Assembly: GCA_032164245.1 (NCBI GenBank)
Contig: JAVMKO010000020.1
Span: 10,443,206-10,507,205 of the forward strand
Source of the DNA: Sternotherus odoratus
Lineage: Eukaryota; Chordata; Testudines; Kinosternidae
Direction of reading: 5' to 3'
DNA length: 64,000 nucleotides
The notes under the pieces are model-generated. The model ran no database searches. It was given only the letters and a program-made list of their open reading frames with translations, and was not told where the DNA came from. The position numbers and the translations under genes are program-made. Below are positions 56,682-64,000 of this stretch, piece after piece (position 1 is the stretch's first letter; the number at the start of each line of letters is the position of its first letter).

Positions 56682-59600
56682 CTGGGGTGGGAGCCTTGTT
56701 CCTCCAGTGAAGCCTCCAGGCTGTGAGGGAAGAGCAGGGAGTGGAAAACGTCAGACTGGAGACACCGTACAGCGGCGCGGGGGCACGAGCTCCCCTGTCA
56801 AATCCCGATCGGCCGGCAATTTACACCCACGGCCCCGGGGATCCCGGCCCTCCATTGCCGCCCCGTCACGAGCCGGAGGAGGCACGGGGCAGGGAGAAAC
56901 AGCCGTCCCCTTCGGTTCTCCCTCGGCCCCCATCGCAGAGAGACCGCGCGGGGCAGATTGGGTGGAAGGCACTTCTCCAACTGCACCGCTAGGGGGCAGT
57001 GCGTTCAGCTTCCTTTTTCACACCTAGGCGCCCCAGACCACAAACACCCCACCCCTGGCTCCTTCTGCTCCCGGGATCCCCGTTGCCCGGGACAGGGTTT
57101 CATTCTGGAGGGAGAGGCAGCGTATACACGCCTCTCAGGAGCGGGTAGGGTGACCAGACAGCACATGTGAAAAACCGGGGCAGGGGCCGGGCAGGTCATA
57201 GGAGCCTACGTAAGAAAAGGATCCAAACGTCGGGACCGTCCCTATAAAATCAGGACAGATGGTCACCCTAGGAGGGGGCAATCCCGAGGGGAAAGGCACA
57301 CGGGGCCTCCCATCCCTAGGGCCCGGGGGGGTGGTGACCGAGGAGGGATCTCCCGCCTGCGGATGGCTCGGTGGCCCGGGTGAAACGGGTTCTAGGGAGC
57401 TCACAAGGAGGAGGTCGGTGAATTGGAGAGGGGACGGAGACGCGCCGAGAGGAGCTAAAGGCCGCGGAGGCCTTCTAGCCTCAGACTCGGGGAGCGCCGT
57501 GTATTTAGCTTAACGAAGAGCAGGTGAGGGGGCGACTCGATCGCGGTCCAAGTATCGACACGGGGAACAAATATTTCATACTGGGCTCTCGAGGGCGAGC
57601 GGAGGAAGGTCTAACGCGATTCACGGGCTGGAAGTAGGAGCTAGGCACGTTCTAACTGGAAATCAGGTGTCCGTTTTTAACCTCGAGGGTAATTAACCAC
57701 TGGCACAGCTAACCAAGGGCCGTGGTGGGATTCTCCAGCACGGACACTTGTCCACTCAAGACGGGATGGGTTTTAAGAGAGCTGCTCTAGGGATGGTTCC
57801 GGGAGCTGCTCCGGCCCGCGCTAGGCCGGAGGTCAGACTGGTATCAGAACGGTCCCGTCCGGCCTTGGAATCTGTGCATCACAGACGGGACAAGCCGGGA
57901 CCCTCGTCGGCATCCTCGGCCGAGGCGCCAAGGATCGGGTGGCCCACGGAGACCGACCCCCCCTCTTGGGCTCCCTCCAGCATGGCTGGGAGGCACAGGG
58001 AGGAGCTGCCCTGCCTCTGCCCAGCCCGTGCCGGGATGAAGGCCTTTAGGGTTTTCCCAGCGGGCTGTTCACGAGGAGCTACCTTCTCTCCCCCGCGCGG
58101 TCTCCAGGCCGGGGCAGCCTTACCTACAGCGTCTGCCGTCGACGGCAGACTCCCCGAACGGGGACGGCTCGCTGGCCCGGATCGATCTCCTGGTGATCCT
58201 GTCGATCAGCACTTTGACTTTCCCCCAGTGCGAGCGCTCGTTCTGAGAGGGGGAGAGACGGCAGCGGTGGAGAAAGGCGGGAGGGAGGGCGGGCGGGCGG
58301 CTTCCCCCGCCACGTAGGGGATAGAGCCCCGGCACTCAAACACCCAGCCTCCGTTCTCAGGGATGAGTCTCCCTCGGGAGACGTGGACGGGGCTCTTCCT
58401 CTGGCAGGGGAACCCCGATCTCCTCCCCAGGGTAGAGCGGTGGGGATGGGGAACCCAAAGTCTCAGCTGCTGGCGGTCGGGAAGCATCTCCAAAAAGCCA
58501 CTTCCCCCACAGCTGCTGGAAAGGGGGAGGTCTCAGGATGGGCGGGCATTGCCCAGCGCTGCTCTTGCCTGGAGAACAGCTTAGCAGGCGGCACCGGGAG
58601 AGACAGAACGTAAGAGCGGCCAGGCTGGGTCAGACCAAAGGTCCATCCACGCCAGTCTCCTGTCTTCCGACAGCGGCCCGTGCCAGGTGCCCCAGAGGGA
58701 ATGAACACAACACGGAATATCAAGGGATCCATCCCCCGTCGCCCATTCCCAGCTTCTGGCAAAGAGTTAGACCCACCGGGTAAGTGCCGGCCCCGCACGG
58801 GCAAGGAAGGGCACCGGAACCGGATGCACATACGGGGTCTTCCCAGCATCAGGGTGATTCACATGGAATTCGCGGGGGATCCTTCCCCCCCACACACACA
58901 CAAACCCCTGGCTCTGCAGGACACGAAACCTACCCTGCGTCTCAGGTTTGGCGGTAGGGTCTGGGCTCCCCAGTCCGGCTGATCCAGCAGGGTGAGTGAG
59001 CTGACGCAGTGCATTGCCGTCTTCCTGCAGCAGGCGGGCTCGTTCTCTGCAGGGAACACACAGCGTCCGCACCCATTATCTGCCGAGTGAAAGCCACCGG
59101 CCCCGATGCAGCCCCACGGAGAGAACCCGGGCCATCTAGCACCACGTGCCCGGGTCCAGGGGTCACTACTCCCGGGTGTAGGGTCTCGGACTTGCACACC
59201 CACCTAGGAAAAGCCTCCGTCCTGGCTCACCAAGCTGAATTTCAAAGCCCAGGCCTTTTTAGCGCCAGAGACCCCGTGATTGGCATTTGCCGGGGGAGCG
59301 GGAGATGGATAAACTTCCGGGTCTGGGATCTCGCTCGCCCCAGGCTAGCACGGGCATTGCTCTACAGGGGGTAAGCTGCTCAATGGGGAATCGGAGGGAG
59401 CTGCTGCCAGATCGGAAGGTGTCCGTGGGGGGGAGGGAATTAACGGGAGGGTGGAGACGTCCTTAGCAGCAGCCCTGTCCCCCTCCCCAACGAATGAGCC
59501 ACCCCAGCGAGGACATTCGATGGGCACAACAGGGGTCACCTTCATTTTGGGGGGGCAGGGAGGGGGAGGAGTTCTTCCCCCCCGCCCTGCTACTCCGGCA

Positions 59601-60437
59601 CAAGTCAGGAGCTCCCGGCTGCCGGGACGTGCAGGGGAAGGGATGGGGCCTTGGGGCCGCTATTCAAGCCGGGCTCACTCACCCGAACTGCCGGTCGGGT
59701 CCTGGAGCACCCCGGTGTCCGAGGCCGAGCGCGCCCGGAAGGGGTGGGGCCTCCAGCGGTCCTGAGGCAAATCCTCCTCCCGCATGTCCACCGCAGGCGC
59801 CGGGTCCGGCTGGGACAGCCCCCGCTCTTCCGGGGCTCCGCACGGCCTCTCCGCAGACGGCACCGCCTGCCGGGCACGGAGGATGCATGGAGTCAAACAA
59901 GCAGCAGCAGGAATTGGGGGGGGGGGACCCCTAGTCATTCTCCCCCACCCTGGCGAGAGGAATCCCAGAGCAGACTCCCTTTCCCCCTCCTTCTCCCCCC
60001 AGCTCCTCAAGAGGCTCTGAGGAAGCTCCTCCATGGCTGGAGACCTAAGAGGACAAAGGACCCACACGCACACCCCACCGTCCCCCAAGGGGATCACACA
60101 ACTGCAAGGTGTGCGGCACCCCTTTCGGGGGGGATACAACGGGACACGCAGCTGCGTCCTCCCTTCCTCAAGGAATGGCAAGACCTAGCCACTGCACTCC
60201 CCCCCGGATTCCTAGCCCCACTCAACCTCTCCCCCCACCCCACCCCCGTGTCCCCCGCACCGCCAGCCTTACGTTCTCCGGCTGCTGGCCCCACAGCCGG
60301 CTCTCCATCGCCTTCTGCTGCTGCTGGAGCTGCAGGTTGGCCTGCTGCAGCTGGGCGATCTTCTCCAGCATCAGGCAGACGTGCTCCAGGTAGCGCAGGC
60401 CCTGGCCCGGGAGGGTTAAAGAGGAGTCTCTCTGCAC
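56618..60437 (-). CDS. C8orf58: C8orf58-like gene (DUF4657 family), five 3' coding exons; N-terminus not found
   Basis: The function of the family is unknown. Five exons join in phase: 60437-60273, 59866-59683, 59046-58934, 58242-58124 and 56681-56618, giving 214 residues to a TGA at 56620-56618. Three blocks match my recollection of human C8orf58: LPGQGLRYLEHVCLMLEKIA followed by a Gln-rich coiled coil; SHWGKVKVLIDRITRRS; and the C-terminus RSFLPAPGVKKHRSKPLSVC. All introns are GT-AG. The position directly upstream of CCAR2 on the same strand is the human arrangement. The 5' coding exon(s) should lie above 60437; I found no convincing one. Family name is from memory; the exon chain is read directly. 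Confidence 0.82.
56682..58123 (-). other. C8orf58-like last intron
   Basis: 1.4 kb GT-AG intron holding a 121-bp TA-flanked MITE. No other feature recognised. Confidence 0.6.
57148..57268. mobile_element. Short MITE with TA target duplication
   Basis: 121 bases, gggtgaccagaca to gatggtcaccc, with inverted ends and TA at 57146-57147 and 57269-57270. Tc1/mariner-type duplication; family not named. Confidence 0.85.
58124..58242 (-). CDS. C8orf58: C8orf58-like exon d (KVKVL block)
   Basis: NERSHWGKVKVLIDRITRRS then IRASEPSPFGESAVDGRRC. Acceptor CCCCTCTCAG, donor GTAAGG. The SHWxKVKVLxxRI motif is the best family marker. Confidence 0.82.
58608..58790 (-). mobile_element. CR1-like LINE 3' end, reverse orientation
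   Basis: aagagcggccaggctgggtc, agaccaaaggtccatcc and gggatccatcccccgtcgcc are the reverse complement of the 3' end of a reptilian CR1-like LINE. It lies inside the C8orf58-like intron between exons c and d. Confidence 0.72.
58934..59046 (-). CDS. C8orf58: C8orf58-like exon c
   Basis: ENEPACCRKTAMHCVSSLTL then LDQPDWGAQTLPPNLRRR. Acceptor TCCCTGCAG, donor GTAGGT. The phase fits both neighbours. Confidence 0.68.
59047..59682 (-). other. C8orf58-like intron b/c
   Basis: 636 bases, GT-AG, nothing else recognised. Confidence 0.6.
59683..59866 (-). CDS. C8orf58: C8orf58-like exon b (low-complexity linker)
   Basis: AVPSAERPCGAPEERGLSQP through RARSASDTGVLQDPTGSS. Acceptor CCCGGCAG, donor GTGAGT. 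Not conserved at sequence level; supported by splice sites and phase. Confidence 0.65.
60273..60437 (-). CDS. C8orf58: C8orf58-like exon a (coiled coil)
   Basis: VQRDSSLTLPGQGLRYLEHV then CLMLEKIAQLQQANLQLQQQ, 55 codons. Acceptor CCCCCAG, donor GTAAGG. The Gln/Leu pattern suggests a short coiled coil. Confidence 0.83.
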
Positions 60438-63022
60438 CTGGGGGGGGGACACCGCACAGAGCGTCAGCTGTGGGCAAACACGGACACAGAGCGGGGGGGG
60501 GGGGGGACAGGGCGCGACCCACGTCTCTCAATCACTCCAGCCAGGGCAGCGCTTGTTGCTCTCCCCGTTTGTCAACGTCTCACAAGGGGTCAAGGTGCCC
60601 AGGACGGGGCTGGGTTCAGAGTGCAGTGCCCCCTGCCTCAGGCCCTGGCTCCCAGATCCCACGCTGGCCTCCCCAGGAAGAGCACGGGTACAAATAGCTT
60701 CCGCAGTCGCCTCCGGCCTCTCCCACGGCGCCGGCCTCGGGGTCCGGGCCGTGAACATGCCACGACGCACCCTCGCCGGAGCTCTGGATTTGCAGGAGAG
60801 TCCCGGGGGAGGGCTGGGGGTGCAGCCAGGTTTCCTCCTCCCCCACATCCTGCCCCTGTAACCCCCCGACTGCTGGCACGTCCCCAGCCCCACGCGTCTG
60901 GAGAGGTAGCTAGTGAGACAGCAGCAGCTTAAGGGATTTAAACCAGATTACAAAAGTAGGGCAGCCCCACTTATACCTGATGCAGGCTGGCTCCAGCCCG
61001 CTCCTCACCCCGGCCGAGTGGGTCGTTTGTTGGCTTTTGGTATGTTTTGGGGGACGGGGGTGATCGGATCTATGCCGGGGACGATCCAAGACGTGAGGGG
61101 ACTCAGGGTTTATGGAGCAAATGAGGAGCCAAAGCTTCAGCGACTGGACTCTGCCAACCCCATCGCTCCGGGGCCTACGGACTCCCAAGCCCTACACCTC
61201 CTCCCCCGTCCCAGCAGGGAGGCCCGGAGCAGCGGACAGACGCACCGCGGCGGGGAGGGACAGAGCCGCGGACGGACACGGCGCAGCAGAGGGCAGGTCG
61301 CGTTCAGAGGGCGGCGAAACACTTTGCCGTCACGGCCCCAATTGCCGACTGGGGAGGTTGTGAACTTCCCTCACGGCGGTGCCCCGCCGGCTGGGAGTAC
61401 AAGCCGACGGGAAGCGCAAAGTCCACAGAGCGGCAGCCCCTTCCCCGCCCAAAGCTCCTCTCAGCCAGGCAATCCCGTCTCAGTCGCCGGGTCCAGCATC
61501 TGTCTGTCCGCGTGGCACCTGCACCCTGCCACTGGCCCTTGGACCAAGCCCTGGAACCCAGCCTGCCGCCCGGAGCTCCGGGGTCTCCGGGTGCCAGGCC
61601 AGAGCGCCCACCAGCCACCAACCCAGACAGGGAAGCCCAGACGACCCCAGCAAATCCTCTGCTTCGAGTCCAAAGGGCTGTGGGGAGCCCGCGGGCTTCT
61701 CCGTATCTACCCGGCCTTCGTGTCCTAACCTCCAGGCCAGCTGCTGGGGGGCGGGGAGGGGGGCTCAGCCCGGGGAAGGCCTTGCACAGCGCTACTCCTG
61801 CCTGGAGAACTGTTCAGTGGGGGGCTGGAGAGCCGCCCCCACAGAGCCAAGGGGAGAAGAGCACAGAGGAGATCCGGCCCTAGTCTGGCACTGCGGGATC
61901 TCGTCCGCTTGTCTTAGTGGTATCCTGGCCTGTTGAAGCTCAAGGGCGGGGGCGGACGGGGTCTCACTGACCCCCATCCCATCTCACGGTCCCCCTGCAG
62001 CTGCACGGTACTTCCCCGTGGCTCACGGCAATCACAGCGACCCAGCTGGCACGGTGGACTGACAGTCAGGGAGAAGCCTGGGCCGCAGACCGGCAGCGGG
62101 GCAAGGGGAGTGGCTGAGGCTCCCAGCTCAGGAGAGGAAACCCTCCTCCAGCTGCGGTGGACGGCCTGTCACGCCGCTCTTCACATCCCAGGGCTCAGCC
62201 TTGTCTGCTCACGGCACGGGGGGGAATTCCTCTCCCGGCACCCACGGAAATATTTTCCTCCCCTCCGCTCCTAAGCTCTTTGCCGACGGGCTAGTCACAC
62301 GCCCACCCCGCCCAGGGGACCGAGCCGGGGACTGGGAGTCGGGATTCCCAAGTTCTAGTCCTCTTCTACAGACCGTGGGCGAGTTGCTTTGGCGCTCCCT
62401 GCCTCAGTTTCCTCATCCGTAGCAGACTTACGGGACCTCCCAGGAGGGTTCGGGGTCATCGGTAGCTACAAAGAGCGCCAGCTCTTCAGGCCAAACATCG
62501 AAACTTCCTCTCCGGTGCCGCTGCGAGCTCCGGGCCCCACCGCCACCCCCGCCTCGCGTATAGGAGCCGTCCCTCCCCCTTGGCAGTCAGAGCAGGGGAT
62601 GACTCCAACACGCCACTGCCCATTAGCACACGCCAGGCGGGGGACTGCAGCAGCCTCCCCGGAGAGCTCTGTCCAGCGGGCAGGCCACACGGACAACCTG
62701 GGACCTCCGAGGGGCAAAGGAAGAGCCAAGCCACGCGGAGGGAGTGAGAGGAGATGGGCCCAGCCGGCCCCGCCCCACGCCACCCCTAACCCAGCAGAGC
62801 CGGGCACAGACGTGAGGCCGACGAGCTCCATCCCCCAGCTCACTAGCGATAGCCTTAAGGAGTCATCGCAAGCACCCACCAAGCAGGCCACGCGGCAGGG
62901 ACCAGCACGTGGCATCGGGCGGGTGCTCCGGAGAGGGGCAGCAAAGCGGCTGGGGGGACAACGGGAGCAGACAGGATCCCAGCAAATTCCCTTTCAGTGG
63001 CCCACGGGCTAGCCCGGCAGGG
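60438..63022. other. Upstream part of C8orf58-like gene, exons not identified
   Basis: Expected to hold 5' exon(s) or a first intron of the C8orf58-like gene. Long open frames on both strands (for example 60913-61728) look like GC-driven shadows. Confidence 0.45.
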
Positions 63023-63027
63023 CCCTG

Positions 63028-63535
63028 TGTCACGGAGCGCCCGGGCGATGGTCTGGAACCGCTCCCTAGGAAGCCAGCCAGGACTTCGGGCGAAGGGCCC
63101 CTTCTCCGTACACAGCCTGTTTCCCAGGCCAGGAGCTTCACGGGTCCCCACTTCCACCTTCCTGGGTCTGACCTCGGAGCATTCGGCACCTTCTGCCCCT
63201 CCGTGTGCTTCCCCCAGACCATACAGCGAGACCATAACCCAGACCATACAGCGAGCGTGAGCCCTCAGCTGGATCCATTTTGGGGGCCAGAGAGCGAGAT
63301 AGCGCCTCTGCCTCCCTGCCTGACTCCAGCCAGCTTCAGACTCCAAACCCCCCCCCCCTCCAGCCCCTCCTTCCCCACCTGGGGTCAGATTACAGCATCA
63401 GGTATGGACACATGCAGAGGGGAGGGGGCGTTGCCTGCTTGCTTCCACTGCCAGCCCCCAGTCCTTCACATAGATACTTAAGAAATGCATAGGGGAAACT
63501 GAGGCACGCACACACCGTATTCCTACTTCGTCACA
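63028..63535 (-). mobile_element. Solo LTR, copy 3, with 5-bp target duplication CCCTG
   Basis: Begins TGTCACGG and ends TTCGTCACA. CCCTG stands at 63023-63027 and 63536-63540. It lacks the part with the poly(A) signal and has a short duplication of agaccatacagcgag (63217-63257), so it is internally rearranged. Confidence 0.9.
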
Positions 63536-63540
63536 CCCTG

Positions 63541-64000
63541 GCATCCTGGGGGAACTGGCTCTGCCCCCCTGCCAAAGAGAAGCGAGGTCGCACGACCGGG
63601 TCAGGAATCACCAGCACACCCGGACGTGAGAGCCAGGCGAAACCTCATGACTACAGCCAGGCGACGCCCTCAGCCAACACCGGATTTCTGGTGGTGCGTT
63701 TGGTTTCAAAAATAAAAAAACCCTCGACCTCAAACCCAAACCTTTCCTTGGACCCGAAACTCGGCGTGTCCCGACTCCCGTACTGCCAGCAAAGCGGAGA
63801 CTCGGTTATTGGCCCAGTCCTACTCACAACCAGCCCGGCGTCTGCCCACGCCACTCCGAGCATCCCGGCTGAGTCATCGCAGGAGCAGTGATGAGAGGCA
63901 CTTCCACGCGCTGGAGTCAGGGGATGGAAATGTGGAGCGTTTCCTTCTCTGAAAACACCCCTCTCTGCCTGCGGCAAGACGGGCTAGGGATGGGGGGGGG
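63541..64000. other. End of window, no gene assigned
   Basis: An open - strand frame (63651-63977) with possible splice sites lies here but shows no homology I can name. Confidence 0.4.

Noticed and set aside
59651..60697. 348-residue open frame on +
   Set aside because: It runs antisense across two well-supported C8orf58-like exons in GC-rich DNA, with low-complexity Pro/Gly/Arg content and no domain.
60913..61728. 271-residue open frame on +
   Set aside because: GC-rich shadow frame with no recognisable motif, and the opposite frame is open too.
63651..63977. Possible N-terminal exon of the C8orf58-like gene on -
   Set aside because: There is an acceptor-like TTTTCAG and a GTGAGT, but no similarity to known family blocks and no start codon that can be defended.
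1..64000. CRISPR arrays, operons, bacterial promoters or defence systems
   Set aside because: No regularly spaced direct repeats or prokaryotic gene structure; the window is vertebrate.

Overview
The window is vertebrate genomic DNA, most likely from a turtle or another non-avian reptile. The evidence is intron-split vertebrate genes, a CR1 LINE, Penelope-type fold-back elements, hAT and pogo-like non-autonomous transposons and 5-bp-TSD solo LTRs of kinds familiar from turtle genomes, plus little CpG depletion over much of the sequence, as on small GC-rich chromosomes. Species level is inference. There are no bacterial operons, CRISPR arrays or rRNA genes.

Three protein genes can be read exon by exon. 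BIN3 (+ strand) covers about 1-40955: seven coding exons from 5158 to 40362, with the short N-terminal coding part lying before the window. CCAR2/DBC1 (- strand) covers about 41055-52050: twenty coding exons from 51463 down to 41643, joining in phase to 940 residues, with a CpG-rich promoter at its 5' end. A C8orf58-like gene (- strand) covers 56618-60437 and upward: five exons including the conserved C-terminus, N-terminal exons not found. The order and orientation BIN3 > < CCAR2 < C8orf58 match human 8p21.3, which supports the calls. BIN3 and CCAR2 converge, with poly(A) signals 137 bases apart.

Region by region: 1-40200 is mostly BIN3 intron, with two opposite pogo-like elements around the 62-nt exon, a near-perfect Penelope hairpin at 22.6 kb, another Penelope piece at 32.1 kb, a CR1 3' end at 33.7 kb, a hAT copy at 35.3 kb, a solo LTR at 37.0 kb and unusually CpG-rich intron at 37.5-38.3 kb. 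40.6-43.5 kb is CpG-poor and full of short tetranucleotide runs. 43.6-51.5 kb is CCAR2, with a repeat-dense first coding intron. 52-56.6 kb is intergenic and holds a hAT element with a solo LTR inside it. 56.6-64 kb is C8orf58-like exons and introns plus a third solo LTR.

The genes do not form a shared pathway in any way the sequence shows. The most unusual observations are the fold-back Penelope elements with a hammerhead-like core, the inverted transposon pair around a BIN3 exon, a GC-AG intron and a tandem acceptor in CCAR2, and the nested transposon/LTR structures with intact target-site duplications.
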